Numbered from the stretch's first letter, positions 43,288 to 53,069 are shown. The stretch: 64,000 nucleotides of DNA from an uncultured Bacilli bacterium (GCA_934155645.1 CAKPHC010000006.1:1-64000); one strand, 5' to 3'. Made by a program: numbers and translations. Notes: generated by a model not told the origin, from the letters alone.

Positions 43288-44028
43288 TCATAATTTAAAA
43301 TCTAGCATTTTACTGCATATTTTTTCATACATATCTTGAGCATTTTTTATTGTGTCAATTAAAAACATTTTATCACTTTTATACTCTTTTAATCCTCTTA
43401 TATAATATGCTTTATCTCTATCTAAAATAATAAATGGAGTTATGTTATTTTTTAAACACTCTTTGAACATAATTATTCTTCCGACTCTACCATTTCCATC
43501 ACCAAATGGATGAATTAATTCAAACTTAACATGAAATTCTATTATGTCTTCCAAAGTAATAATTTTAAGATTATTATACCAATTTAAGAGGCATTTCAAA
43601 TCATTTGCAACATTATCTGGACTGGAAGTTTCAACAATGTTTATTAATCCTATTTTATTTGGTACTACTTTAAATCCTCCTACATTATATCTAGGATTAT
43701 CTTCATCTGTCGTATTTCTTTTTAAGATTTTATTCATTTCTATTATATTTTTCTCTGATAAGTCATCGTCTATTATATCGAGCATATAATCAAATAATCT
43801 AAAATGGTTTTTCATTTCGGTCACATCATCGAATTCAACAGCCATGTTATTCTTTGCTATAAATGAATTAGTTTCAAAAATTGCTTCTGTTTCATCTTCG
43901 GTTAAATGACTACCTTCCATTTTGTTAGAATTATATGCGAAGTTAACTTGAGAGTAATGATAAATATTACCTTTGAATTTTGACTTTTTTTGTTCTATTA
44001 ATTCTTTCCTTAGTTTAGATAAATCCAT
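43288..44028 (-). CDS. Fic-family AMP-transferase with N-terminal inhibitory motif
   Basis: A 246-residue Fic protein. The active site HPFGDGNGRVGR (residues 173-184) is a perfect HPFx(D/E)GNGRxxR, so adenylyl transfer is expected. An inhibitory helix motif SNKMEG (34-39, S/T-x3-E-G/N) lies N-terminal, marking a class II, self-inhibited enzyme that needs no separate antitoxin. The start is an ATG after AAAGGAGTGA. It is divergent from the HExxH gene at 44172. Target is unknown; it may be a housekeeping stress regulator rather than a toxin. Confidence 0.93.
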   Translation of the reverse strand: MDLSKLRKELIEQKKSKFKGNIYHYSQVNFAYNSNKMEGSHLTEDETEAIFETNSFIAKNNMAVEFDDVTEMKNHFRLFDYMLDIIDDDLSEKNIIEMNKILKRNTTDEDNPRYNVGGFKVVPNKIGLINIVETSSPDNVANDLKCLLNWYNNLKIITLEDIIEFHVKFELIHPFGDGNGRVGRIIMFKECLKNNITPFIILDRDKAYYIRGLKEYKSDKMFLIDTIKNAQDMYEKICSKMLDFKL

Positions 44029-44118
44029 ACCCTCACTCCTTTCGGTATTGTTACATCAAATAATATTTCTTTTCTATAAAAATTATATCATAAACACTTT
44101 GGTTTTACTATTTTTAAG

Positions 44119-44147
44119 TTGACTTTTAATATAAAGTTAATTAGAAT
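44119..44147 (+). promoter_or_regulatory. Promoter of the HExxH gene
   Basis: TTGACT, a 17-base spacer and TAGAAT, 24 bases before the ATG at 44172. Confidence 0.75.
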
Positions 44148-44171
44148 AATAACTCAACTAAGGGGGATTTT

Positions 44172-45263
44172 ATGGCAACATATAATTGGGATATAGAAAA
44201 AATAATTAAAAGAAGAAATCGTGTTGAATATTTAGCAAAAATATATGCAGAACAGCTAGAAATCTATAATGACATGATTAGAAATTATGATATTAAATTA
44301 GATTATGATGAACTAGAAGAAGAGTATAAAAATATGGTATTAAAATTTAAAGAAACGGTATTACCATTTGTTAGTAAAACTCAATTAGATTTAGTTATTG
44401 GTGCGATGAAGGTTGTAAAGGTTTATGATTATCAGTTACGCGACTTCCCTACAACACCTCTTAAAGTAAGCAATGATGAATTAGTAGAAATTACTCGTGA
44501 ATTATTTAAACAAATACCTAGCAAGCGATTATATAATGATTTTCTAGAATCAGTTAACCCTGAGAATATGAGATTGATGTTTAAATACTATAAAAGAGTC
44601 CCTACTGATGCTTATGGATTAACTTTCTCAAATCCTGAAGAAAAAGAGACATATGGACTTATTGCAAGACGTAATTCCCTTTCTGATATTATAACTTTAG
44701 CTCATGAAGTTGCTCATATGATTATTAGAAAAAACGAAGGTCATTTATTTGATGAAACTCAAAGATGTATATATACAGAAACTGAAGGTTTATTTATGGA
44801 TTTAATTTTCTCTGATTTGTTAAAAAGGAATAAATTCAATGTAAAAGATGAGTTTCAAACGACCGATTTAACTACACACATCGAATATATACATGATGTA
44901 TTTACAATTAATGCGATTGATAAATATACTGATATTTTTGGAAAAACAAATTTTAAAGAGTTAAGAAGGGAACTAAGAAGTAACAGAATAACTATTCCTG
45001 TTAATAAAAGAAATTTAAATTATTTCATTATTGATGAATATACCGAATTTTTAAATAATAGTTCATCTTATTTAGTTGCTCTTGATTTATATTATCTTTA
45101 TAAAAAAGATTCAGAACGTGCGATAGATTATTTTTATAAAATACCTAGTCTTACAGGAGAAAATCCTTATAAAGATTTAGAAGAAATAGATGCAACCTTC
45201 CATATAGATGGATATAGAAATCTAAATAATCAATGTAAAAAGTTATTAAAATTAAAAAAATAA
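44172..45263 (+). CDS. Minimal M3-like zinc metallopeptidase candidate
   Basis: A 363-residue soluble protein with a long helical N-terminal half, then a zinc motif HEVAH (His178-His182) in TLAHEVAHMII. A candidate third ligand Glu203/205 lies in YTETEGLFMDLI, the gluzincin spacing. The motif surroundings (SL.DI.TLAHEVAH, then E-T-E) recall M3 oligoendopeptidases, but those are about 600 residues, so this is a reduced or distant form. No signal peptide is seen. The ATG follows AAGGGGGA. It is divergent from fic and convergent with ftsK. Peptidase activity is inferred from the motif alone. Confidence 0.65.
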   Translation: MATYNWDIEKIIKRRNRVEYLAKIYAEQLEIYNDMIRNYDIKLDYDELEEEYKNMVLKFKETVLPFVSKTQLDLVIGAMKVVKVYDYQLRDFPTTPLKVSNDELVEITRELFKQIPSKRLYNDFLESVNPENMRLMFKYYKRVPTDAYGLTFSNPEEKETYGLIARRNSLSDIITLAHEVAHMIIRKNEGHLFDETQRCIYTETEGLFMDLIFSDLLKRNKFNVKDEFQTTDLTTHIEYIHDVFTINAIDKYTDIFGKTNFKELRRELRSNRITIPVNKRNLNYFIIDEYTEFLNNSSSYLVALDLYYLYKKDSERAIDYFYKIPSLTGENPYKDLEEIDATFHIDGYRNLNNQCKKLLKLKK

Positions 45264-45265
45264 AG

Positions 45266-45296
45266 AAAAAGGCAGTTCAATTAGACTGCCTTTTAT
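45266..45296. terminator. Bidirectional terminator between the HExxH gene and ftsK
   Basis: AAAAGGCAGT and ACTGCCTTTT form a 10-bp stem with an 8-base loop and T runs on both strands. Confidence 0.88.
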
Positions 45297-47542
45297 TCTT
45301 CATTATCGTTACTATTATCAAGTTTTACTAAAACTTCTCTTGGTTTAGAACCATTTTGAGGACCAATTATACCTCGTTCTTCTAATAAATCTATTATTCT
45401 TGCTGCTCTATTATACCCTAGTTTAAATCTTCTTTGTAATAATGATGCACTAGCTTTACCTGTTGTTACAACAAATTCAACTATATCGTTATATAGTGGG
45501 TCATCATATTCTTCTTCGACTGTTTTAACTTCTCCTCCTGCATTTCCTTGGTCCTTAGCTGCAGCAGTTAAGTTTAAGAATTTTTCATCGTATTGAGCTT
45601 TTTGTTGAGATACTGTGTAATCTACCAATCTTTGCAATTCTTCATCGGAAACATATGCTCCTTGTACACGTTGTGGAGCATTTTCTCCCATAGGTAGGAA
45701 CAACATGTCACCTTTACCTAATAGTTTTTCAGCACCCATCATATCTAGAATAGTACGTGAGTCGATGCTTGATGATACAGCGAACGATATACGTGATGGA
45801 ATATTTGCTTTTACTACACCAGTAATAACATCAGTAGATGGTCTTTGCGTTGCTATAATTAAGTGAATTCCTGCTGCACGTGCCATTTGAGTAATACGCA
45901 TTATAGAATCTTCTACTTCTTTACTTGCTACTAACATAAGGTCAGCTAACTCATCTACTATAACAACTATATAAGGCATTTTTTTAATTTTGGCATCTTC
46001 TGGTAATCTAGCATTTTGCTTTTCTACCCATTCGTTATACGTTGCAATGTTTTTTACGTTTTTATCACTAAATATATCATAACGTGATTCCATTTCACTA
46101 ACAATTTTCTGTAGCGCTACTGAAGCCTTTTTAGGATCAGTTACCACTGGCATCATTAAGTGTGGAATACCATTATACATACTCAATTCAACTTTTTTAG
46201 GGTCAACCATCATAAGCTTTACTTCATCTGGTTTAGTACGCATAAGAATTGATGCAATCATACAGTTAATACATACTGATTTACCACTACCAGTAGCACC
46301 TGCTACTAATAAGTGCGGTGTCTTATCAATCTCACAATAAATACTGTTACCCATAATATTTTTACCTAAAGCTACTAGCAATTTACTATTTACTTTATTG
46401 CTTGGAACGGTCTCTAATATTTCTCTTAGTGATACTGGAGATGTTGTATCATTAGCAATTTCTATTCCTACTGTACTTTTACCTGGAATTGGTGCTTGAA
46501 TACGAACATCTTTTTTAGCAAGCGCTAAAGATATTTCACGGTTAATGCTTAATAATCTACTTAGTTTAGTACCACTTTGAATTTCCATTTCGTATTGGGT
46601 AACACTAGGTCCACTATTAACTTCTACTACTTTACCAATAATACCAAAGTCTTTTAATACTTTTTCTAGAATAACAATATTGTTTTCGATTGATGCTTGA
46701 TTGTTATTACCTTTACTCTTCTTTGGTGGATTTAATAATGATAAACTAGGTAATTTATAATTAGAATTTTGAACTATTTCTTCAGTTTGTTCATTGTTAA
46801 CAGGTACTTCTTCTTGTTTTGGTTCTTCTTTATGAGTTAATTCATCTATACTTGATACAACCATTTTATTTGAAGTATTATCGTTAATAATTACAGCTGG
46901 TTCATGAGATTCTTCTTCATCACCATCTTCAACTTTATTCTTTTTGTGAGGTAATGCTTCTCTTCCTTTTTTAATACCTTTTCTAATTAAGTCAATAATT
47001 GATACTCCTGTAAATAAACATGCACCTATAATCATTAATACAATAGCTACTATTTTAGTACCAGAATAATCAAATAATTTGTTAAACAAAACTGCTAAAA
47101 GGCATCCTAGAATTCCACCTCCACTAGGTGAAAAGCTAATGTCATGCATTATAAAATCAAAATTGTTCATAAGACTATTTAATGATTCCTTAATTATAGT
47201 TATTGATTGGCCATCATTTAAATGAACATAATTCAAATGTGAGAACACAAGTATACCAATTGCTAATATATAAATACCTATCATCCTACTAGATAATAAT
47301 TTAGGCCAAGACCTCTTAATTAATAGGTATCCTCCTAAAATAAAACATGCAGCTAGAAGTACTAAATCCCAAGAACCTACTAAAAATACTGCAAAAGCTC
47401 TTGATATTTTTCCTACTAACCCTAATGGTTTATTCATACCGATTCCTAATATTGATAATAGAATAAGACATATTCCATATAATTCATTCATGTATGGAAA
47501 CCTTTTACTTTTTTCTTCTTTTCTTTTTTTTCTTTTTGTCAT
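45293..47542 (-). CDS. ftsK: FtsK/SpoIIIE DNA translocase
   Basis: A 749-residue membrane-anchored motor that pumps chromosome DNA through the division septum. It has four N-terminal membrane helices (to about residue 190), a charged linker, the RecA-like motor with Walker A GATGSGKS and Walker B YIVVIVDELADLM, and a C-terminal gamma winged helix (LLQRRFKLGYNRAARIIDLLEERGIIGP). It starts at the ATG at 47542 after GAGTGA; an ATG 18 bases upstream would cover that site. Length fits the SpoIIIE/SftA range. The decayed KilA-N gene lies upstream. Confidence 0.97.
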   Translation of the reverse strand: MTKRKKRKEEKSKRFPYMNELYGICLILLSILGIGMNKPLGLVGKISRAFAVFLVGSWDLVLLAACFILGGYLLIKRSWPKLLSSRMIGIYILAIGILVFSHLNYVHLNDGQSITIIKESLNSLMNNFDFIMHDISFSPSGGGILGCLLAVLFNKLFDYSGTKIVAIVLMIIGACLFTGVSIIDLIRKGIKKGREALPHKKNKVEDGDEEESHEPAVIINDNTSNKMVVSSIDELTHKEEPKQEEVPVNNEQTEEIVQNSNYKLPSLSLLNPPKKSKGNNNQASIENNIVILEKVLKDFGIIGKVVEVNSGPSVTQYEMEIQSGTKLSRLLSINREISLALAKKDVRIQAPIPGKSTVGIEIANDTTSPVSLREILETVPSNKVNSKLLVALGKNIMGNSIYCEIDKTPHLLVAGATGSGKSVCINCMIASILMRTKPDEVKLMMVDPKKVELSMYNGIPHLMMPVVTDPKKASVALQKIVSEMESRYDIFSDKNVKNIATYNEWVEKQNARLPEDAKIKKMPYIVVIVDELADLMLVASKEVEDSIMRITQMARAAGIHLIIATQRPSTDVITGVVKANIPSRISFAVSSSIDSRTILDMMGAEKLLGKGDMLFLPMGENAPQRVQGAYVSDEELQRLVDYTVSQQKAQYDEKFLNLTAAAKDQGNAGGEVKTVEEEYDDPLYNDIVEFVVTTGKASASLLQRRFKLGYNRAARIIDLLEERGIIGPQNGSKPREVLVKLDNSNDNEE

Positions 47543-47589
47543 GTTATCACTCCATATCATCTACATAATAATTATATCATGATTTAAAT

Positions 47590-47615
47590 AAAAAAAAAGA
47601 GAATATTTCTATTCT
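47590..47615 (-). terminator. Terminator, copy 1 of a 23-bp repeat
   Basis: AGAATA and TATTCT pair around GAAA on the minus strand, then C and a run of at least eight T. The 23 bases 47593-47615 are identical to 47935-47957. It lies right after the end of the decayed KilA-N reading frame. Confidence 0.8.
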
Positions 47616-47920
47616 ACTTTCTGAAAAGATTTAATTTCATACTATCTTTTTTGATTAATTGAAGTGATTTTAATGAATTTTAATCGCATAATATTTCTTT
47701 AATAAGTTTAGTACTATTGTCTAATTCTGATATTCCTACAACGTTATTATCTCTCATTAAAACTTCTAAATTGGATAAAACTATTAAATGCAAAATATTG
47801 GTATAGTTTCTAATATCTCCATCTATTTGGAGTCATAGTGAACCTACTATAAGGATCTTCGTTAATTTTAATTCCGTGTGATTTCACAGAATTAAAAAAT
47901 GTTAACTTATATTTTTAATT
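47614..47920 (-). pseudogene. Decayed remnant of a KilA-N domain gene
   Basis: No intact frame exists here, but two pieces in different frames are recognisable on the minus strand. The first (47821-47920) reads GIKINEDPYSRFTMTPNRW, like the end of the KilA-N DNA-binding domain (G-F-x-N-E-x-G-x-x-S-F-x-L-S-P-K-K-W). The second (47680-47836) reads GDIRNYTNILHLIVLSNLE, like the C-terminal GNIRDYATINQLxVLSNLE signature of the same proteins, then LDNSTKLIKEI. The roughly 130 residues that normally separate them are missing. There are TAG, TGA and TAA interruptions and no start codon. KilA-N genes are common in phages and mobile islands, so this is an old, eroded insertion. Confidence 0.65.
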
Positions 47921-47934
47921 AATTTTCGTATCAC

Positions 47935-47957
47935 AAAAAAGAGAATATTTCTATTCT
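47935..47957 (-). terminator. dnaE terminator, copy 2 of a 23-bp repeat
   Basis: GAGAATA and TATTCTC pair around GAAA on the minus strand, followed by TTTTTT. It overlaps the dnaE stop codon and is identical over 23 bases to the terminator at 47593-47615. Confidence 0.88.
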
Positions 47958-50893
47958 CCAAGTACTTTAATTTTATCTACAATTATTTGATATAAGTTAA
48001 GACGTTTTTCTACTCTTCCTCTTATCAAAACAACGTCTCCTCGTTCTAAATCCATGTTTTCACTATAAACTTTTGGGAACAAAGTAAAGTCCATAATTCC
48101 TGAAGCATCACTTCCATATAAGAAAGACATTTTATCACCTTTTTTAGTTTCTATTACCTTAATCTTATCTATAAGTGCTACTACATCAACAGATTTATTA
48201 AAATATTTATTAACATCAGCTAATTCGATAGTATTATATTGTTCTTTGTAAACAGTAGTAGGATAATCACTTAAATAGAATCCAAATAATTTCTTTTCAT
48301 TAGCCATTATCGTTTCTTTAGTAAATTCTTCTACGACATCTATTTCTGGTTTCATTACAAGTGATGGGTCCAAGTCTTTAGTAAGAGAAGCATAATTCAA
48401 TAACTTATCTAAATTTGTTAGTAAAGTTTTCTTATTATAACCAAAAGAATCAAAACATGATGCAAGAATTAATACTTCAAGAGTTTTTTCACTAACATTT
48501 CTAGTCGTTATTTTAGAAATACAATCAAATATATCAGTAAAACCTGTACCCCTATTATTTATAATATCTCTACATGTTACAATACCAATATTTTTTATAT
48601 TTGATAAAGGATAACGAATACCATCTTTCTCTACTTTGTAGTAACCCATACTCGAATTAATAGATGGTAATAATATCTTTATACCTCTTGTTCTTACTTC
48701 GTTTATATATTCTTTAGTTTTAATCTCACTTCCTATTACTGAAGTTAATAAACTACTAAAGAAATATTTAGGGTATCTAGCTTTTAAATAAGCCATTTTA
48801 TAAGCAATAATGGAATATGCTACTGAGTGAGCTCTATTAAATCCGTAGTTTGCAAAGTTTAGTATTAAATCAAATACTTTTTTAGCAGTTTCTTTTTTAT
48901 ATCCCCTGTTAATAGAACCATTTATAAATTTTTCTTCTTCACCTTTTAAAACATCCATTTTCTTTTTACTCATAGCTCGTCTTAAAATATCAGCTTCACC
49001 TAAAGTATAACCTGCCATTACATTAGCAATCTGCATTATTTGTTCTTGATAAATTATAATTCCATAAGTAGGTGCTAAAATATCTTTTAGGCTTGGGTCA
49101 ATATAATCTATTTCCTCTTCACCATGTTTTCTTCTTATATAAGAGTCAATATTAACAGCAGGACCTGGTCTAAATAATGCGATTGCTGCAAATATATCTT
49201 CAAAGCAAGTAGGACGTAAATTCTTTAAGAAGTTTCGCATACCAGCTGATTCAAATTGGAATATTCCTGAGGTATCAGCAGTAGTAAATATCTTAATTGC
49301 TTCACTATCATCAAGAGGTATTTTAGAAAACTCTATTTTAATACCTTCGTTTTTCTCTATATCACTTAATATATTCATGATTGTAGTAAGGTTTTTAAGC
49401 CCTAGAAAGTCCATTTTTAATAGACCTAGTTCTTCTAAATATTCCATAGAATATCCACTTAGATATAATCCTTCACTATTTTTAATTAGTGGTATTACTT
49501 CGTCTAGTTCTACTCTACTCATTACAATACCAGCAGCATGCATAGATGTATGTCTAGGATATCCTTCTATAAAAGAAGCTATTTCAAACATTAATTTAAG
49601 CTTATCATCACTATCAATAATACTTCTAAATTCCGCATCTTTTTTATAGAAATCGTTTAATTTCATTTTAGTAATCATTGGAATATGTTTACATAAAATA
49701 TCTATATCACTTGATTTAATATTTAATACTCTTGCTGTATCTCTAATAACTAAACGAGATGCCATGGTACCAAAAGTAACTATACCTGCTACGTTTTTTT
49801 CACCATATTTGTTTTTAACATAATTAATTACTTGGTCACGATATATATCAGGAAAATCAGTATCAATATCAGGCATTGTTACACGTTCTGGATTAAGGAA
49901 ACGTTCAAATAATAAATCATATTTAATTGGGTCTATATCGGTAATTCCTAAAGAATAAGCTACTAATGAGCCACCAGCACTACCACGACCTGGACCTACT
50001 AGTATTCCTTCTTGTTTAGCATATCTAATAAAGTCATATACAACTAAGAAATAGTTAGAAAATCCCATCTTTTTAATTATATCAAGTTCATATATTAATC
50101 TATTTTTATATTCTGAAGGAACATTATTATCAAGTCTTCTATTAAGACCTTTTATACTTAGTTTTTCTAGAAATTCATCACTATTATTATTTTCAGTTTT
50201 ATATATAGGAAGTAAATTTTCCTTACTAGGAAACTCTAAATTACATTTATCACTTATCTTTAAAGTATTAGATAATGCAGTACTAGTACTAAGAGTAAGT
50301 ACTTCATCATTAAGAAAGTAATTATAATTATCAATAAAATCTATATTATCACTTATAGTTTTATTATCTCTTATCATGTATAAGTATTTTAAATATTTAG
50401 AATCGTTTTTATGTATGTATAAAGTTTTATTAATGAATACTATATTATTAGTTATTTTCATTGATTCGTTTTCTTCTTTGATATTACTACAACCAACATA
50501 TAGGTCATCATATATATTTTTTATTTCGTTATAGATATTTAAATAATTATATGGAAGAATAGTAACTAAGGATTTGTTATATTTCTTTAAGTCATTAATA
50601 TCTATTTTTCTTTCACTAGAAATAGTTGATAGTTTGATTAGGTCTTTGTATCCCTTATAGTCTTTAGCATATAATAGAATATGGTTATTATTATAATCTA
50701 TATCTAATCCAATAATAGGTTTGATATTATTTTTTATACACTCTTTATAAAAGCACATTACACCCATCATGTTATCATCGCATATAGCAATGCTTTTAAC
50801 TTTTTTGTTAGTGCAGTATTCTATTAGTTTATCAATAGATATTAGACTAGATAATAATGAATAGTTAGTTTTAATATATAATCTTGTAAACAT
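47951..50893 (-). CDS. dnaE: DNA polymerase III alpha subunit, DnaE type
   Basis: A 980-residue replicative polymerase. An N-terminal PHP domain has degenerated metal residues (KTNYSLLSS where active forms have H-x-x-Y-S-L-L-D). The palm has PGRGSAGGSLVAYSLGITDIDP and the catalytic PDIDTDFPD, then the beta-binding/HhH region (ANYGFNRAHSVAYS) and an OB fold at the end (RGDVVLIRGRVEKRLNLYQIIV). In Firmicutes a short DnaE primes the lagging strand with PolC; PolC is not in this window. The ATG follows GGGAGG. It ends inside its own terminator. Confidence 0.97.
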   Translation of the reverse strand: MFTRLYIKTNYSLLSSLISIDKLIEYCTNKKVKSIAICDDNMMGVMCFYKECIKNNIKPIIGLDIDYNNNHILLYAKDYKGYKDLIKLSTISSERKIDINDLKKYNKSLVTILPYNYLNIYNEIKNIYDDLYVGCSNIKEENESMKITNNIVFINKTLYIHKNDSKYLKYLYMIRDNKTISDNIDFIDNYNYFLNDEVLTLSTSTALSNTLKISDKCNLEFPSKENLLPIYKTENNNSDEFLEKLSIKGLNRRLDNNVPSEYKNRLIYELDIIKKMGFSNYFLVVYDFIRYAKQEGILVGPGRGSAGGSLVAYSLGITDIDPIKYDLLFERFLNPERVTMPDIDTDFPDIYRDQVINYVKNKYGEKNVAGIVTFGTMASRLVIRDTARVLNIKSSDIDILCKHIPMITKMKLNDFYKKDAEFRSIIDSDDKLKLMFEIASFIEGYPRHTSMHAAGIVMSRVELDEVIPLIKNSEGLYLSGYSMEYLEELGLLKMDFLGLKNLTTIMNILSDIEKNEGIKIEFSKIPLDDSEAIKIFTTADTSGIFQFESAGMRNFLKNLRPTCFEDIFAAIALFRPGPAVNIDSYIRRKHGEEEIDYIDPSLKDILAPTYGIIIYQEQIMQIANVMAGYTLGEADILRRAMSKKKMDVLKGEEEKFINGSINRGYKKETAKKVFDLILNFANYGFNRAHSVAYSIIAYKMAYLKARYPKYFFSSLLTSVIGSEIKTKEYINEVRTRGIKILLPSINSSMGYYKVEKDGIRYPLSNIKNIGIVTCRDIINNRGTGFTDIFDCISKITTRNVSEKTLEVLILASCFDSFGYNKKTLLTNLDKLLNYASLTKDLDPSLVMKPEIDVVEEFTKETIMANEKKLFGFYLSDYPTTVYKEQYNTIELADVNKYFNKSVDVVALIDKIKVIETKKGDKMSFLYGSDASGIMDFTLFPKVYSENMDLERGDVVLIRGRVEKRLNLYQIIVDKIKVLGE

Positions 50894-51013
50894 AGTATCC
50901 TCCCACTAACATTATTCTAACACAAATTGCTTTTTTTAAAAATATATTTGACTATTATTAAATAATATGATAAAGTTAATAGGCAAGTATTATTAACTGA
51001 AGGAGGAAATATT

Positions 51014-51199
51014 ATGGCAATTAATGTATCAAATAGAAAACCAAACTGTAAAGCTAATGATAGATCTCATGCTTTAAATACTCACAATCGTAAGCAAAAG
51101 TTAAATCTTCAAGTTGTTAGATTAGCTGATGGAACTAGAGTTAGAGTTTCTGCTAAAGAAAAAAGAACTTTATACAAAGATTTTGATGTAGCAGCATAA
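51014..51199 (+). CDS. rpmB: 50S ribosomal protein L28
   Basis: A 61-residue basic ribosomal protein with the L28 pattern NxRSHALNTHNRKQKLNLQVVRL followed by a VRVSAKEKRT end. The N-terminal Cys pair seen in some L28 proteins is absent (one Cys only), so this is the zinc-free form. It has a strong GAAGGAGG ribosome site. It is a single-gene unit with its own terminator, convergent with the lipoprotein gene. Confidence 0.93.
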   Translation: MAINVSNRKPNCKANDRSHALNTHNRKQKLNLQVVRLADGTRVRVSAKEKRTLYKDFDVAA

Positions 51200-51200
51200 T

Positions 51201-51232
51201 AAAACAGATATTTCAAATATCTGTTTTTTTTG
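51201..51232. terminator. Bidirectional terminator after rpmB
   Basis: AAAACAGATATTT and AAATATCTGTTTT form a 13-bp stem followed by a T run; it also follows the convergent lipoprotein gene. Confidence 0.88.
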
Positions 51233-51233
51233 T

Positions 51234-52154
51234 CTATTTAACGTAAGCTAAAATATCAATTGGAATAATTGTATTATCTTTTAAAAGAATAAATTCATAG
51301 TTTGTGTACTTTACTTCTTTAAAGTACTTTTTATATGTTTCATTTTCTACTAGTTTCTTTTCACAAGCAATATCAATGTATTTCTTACACTCTTTTGTTT
51401 CTATTTCTTTTAGTAAATATATTTTATCAGTTGTTACGATTCTGTCTACTTCATCTTTTTCGTTACTCCTAAAATCTATTATATGTCCATACTCTTCTTT
51501 TGAATATGCTATTTTTTCAGAAACGATTTCATATTTGGTTGGGTTGTAAGCATCAATATCATAATTGAATTCTGTAGATTGCTTTATTATGATTGAATAA
51601 ATATTACCATCTGTTTTTAATACAAAAAACTTAGAATAATAAATATTTTCAGAAGGAGAATCAGCATATTCACTACCATCGTTATTTTGATAACTATAAG
51701 TGATGACATCATTATTTTGAACTAGTATACTTGAATTTGTATTATAGTATTCATCAATCATCACTTTATTTTCTATAGCATCATATCGGTACATTTTACC
51801 ATCATTACCGACAATTGTATTATTTACTACCTTTTTCATAGTAGTATTTATATCAGCTTTCATACATTGTTCATCATTACTAAAAAGTTGATCACTATAA
51901 ATATTTATTCTATATACTACACCATCGCTAGTTATAAAATAGTCTCTAGCAAGCATCATTAAGTCATTGTCTTTTAATGCACTACACTTTACTGTTGTAT
52001 ACTTATCAATATATCTATACTCTTCATCATAGTTTTTTAGATAATTAACAAATGTATCATCTTTCTTTACTTCTTGGTTTTTCTGCTTAGTTTTGCTACA
52101 TCCACATATCGCTAATAATATAATTAACAAAATAATTAGTTTGCTTTTTTTCAT
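51234..52154 (-). CDS. Lipoprotein of unknown function
   Basis: A 306-residue predicted lipoprotein with a short lipoprotein signal (MKKSKLIILLIILLAICGCSK; lipobox I-C-G-C, an unusual -2 residue). The mature part is Tyr/Asp/Asn-rich with repeated beta-hairpin-like units (DGVVYRINIYS; DGKMYRYDAI; DGNIYSIII; TDKIYLLKEI), suggesting a beta-propeller-like or repeated-strand fold. I start at the ATG at 52154, six bases after AGGGGTG; a GTG three codons earlier is part of that site. It is just downstream of divIVA. Function unknown. Confidence 0.75.
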   Translation of the reverse strand: MKKSKLIILLIILLAICGCSKTKQKNQEVKKDDTFVNYLKNYDEEYRYIDKYTTVKCSALKDNDLMMLARDYFITSDGVVYRINIYSDQLFSNDEQCMKADINTTMKKVVNNTIVGNDGKMYRYDAIENKVMIDEYYNTNSSILVQNNDVITYSYQNNDGSEYADSPSENIYYSKFFVLKTDGNIYSIIIKQSTEFNYDIDAYNPTKYEIVSEKIAYSKEEYGHIIDFRSNEKDEVDRIVTTDKIYLLKEIETKECKKYIDIACEKKLVENETYKKYFKEVKYTNYEFILLKDNTIIPIDILAYVK

Positions 52155-52179
52155 AATTGACACCCCTACTAAAAAAGAC

Positions 52180-52620
52180 TTAATCGTTATCGTTTAAGTC
52201 TAGTATTTCTATTTCATCTACTACTGCTAGTTGTTGTTCAATAACTAGTTTTAATTTTTTCTTAAATATTCTAGCATTTCTTTCTAGAGTATCTGCTTTT
52301 AATTCGATTCTTTCTGCTCTAAGTAGAGCGTCATTAACAATACGGGATGCATTACGACGTGCTTCTTCTACAATTATTTTTCCTTCATCCATAGCTTGTT
52401 TCTTAATATTAGTACTAGCTTCTTCTGCTTTATACATAGAACCCTTAAGAGTTTCTTCCATTTTTTTATATTTAACAAGTTGTTCTTTTAAGTTATTAAT
52501 TTCAACTTGTTGAGTTTTAACTCTTTTTATCATGGATTCAGTATTAGTAATAACATCATCTATAAACTTATTTACTTCACTACAGCTATAGCCATTAGGT
52601 TCTATACTAAATTTGTCCAT
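52180..52620 (-). CDS. divIVA: DivIVA family cell-division protein
   Basis: A 146-residue coiled-coil protein that binds curved membrane at poles and septa. The N-terminal membrane-binding region (KFSIEPNGYSCSEVNKFIDDV) is followed by a heptad-rich coil (residues 28-135) with an ARRNASRIVNDALLRAERIE segment. It is 26 bases downstream of sepF, the classic Firmicutes dcw-end arrangement. The ATG start has GGGGTGATGAC upstream. The short length suggests a GpsB/DivIVA-like minimal form. Confidence 0.9.
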   Translation of the reverse strand: MDKFSIEPNGYSCSEVNKFIDDVITNTESMIKRVKTQQVEINNLKEQLVKYKKMEETLKGSMYKAEEASTNIKKQAMDEGKIIVEEARRNASRIVNDALLRAERIELKADTLERNARIFKKKLKLVIEQQLAVVDEIEILDLNDND

Positions 52621-52646
52621 GTCATCACCCCATTATTACTGATAAC

Positions 52647-53069
52647 TTACCAATCGAATTCTTCTTCCTCTTCTTCTTTTGCTTCTTGTTTTCTACCTTT
52701 TCCCTTTGCATTAGTAGGATTACTATCGTCAGAAATCTTACCTTCTACATTTATATTTTTTGGAGTACATAAGAATATTCCTCCACCTAGTTTTTGTAAA
52801 TCACCTTCGATTGCATATAATGTTCCACTTAGGAAATCAACAATTCTTTTAGCTTGGTCAGGAGTAACTCTTTTTAAGTTAACTACTACTGCACTATTGT
52901 TTTTTAAATAGTCTGCAATTTGTTGACTTTCAGAATATGCACGTGGTTCTAAAAGCATCATTCTATTTTCAGCACCCATTGCTGGTTCACTATAATATTC
53001 TGTTGCTGTCTCCTCTTTTTCTTGTATTTCCCCACCTGAAAAGAAATTTTTAAATTTATCTAAAGCCAT
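52647..53069 (-). CDS. sepF: Cell-division protein SepF
   Basis: A 140-residue protein that bundles FtsZ and tethers it to the membrane. It has an N-terminal amphipathic helix (MALDKFKNFFSGG), a charged linker, then the SepF core: RAYSESQQIADYLKNNSAVVVNLKRVTPDQAKRIVDFLSGTLYAIEGDLQKLGGGIFLCTP. The acidic tail after it ends in EEEEEFDW. It sits directly before divIVA, the conserved partner order. Confidence 0.96.
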   Translation of the reverse strand: MALDKFKNFFSGGEIQEKEETATEYYSEPAMGAENRMMLLEPRAYSESQQIADYLKNNSAVVVNLKRVTPDQAKRIVDFLSGTLYAIEGDLQKLGGGIFLCTPKNINVEGKISDDSNPTNAKGKGRKQEAKEEEEEEFDW

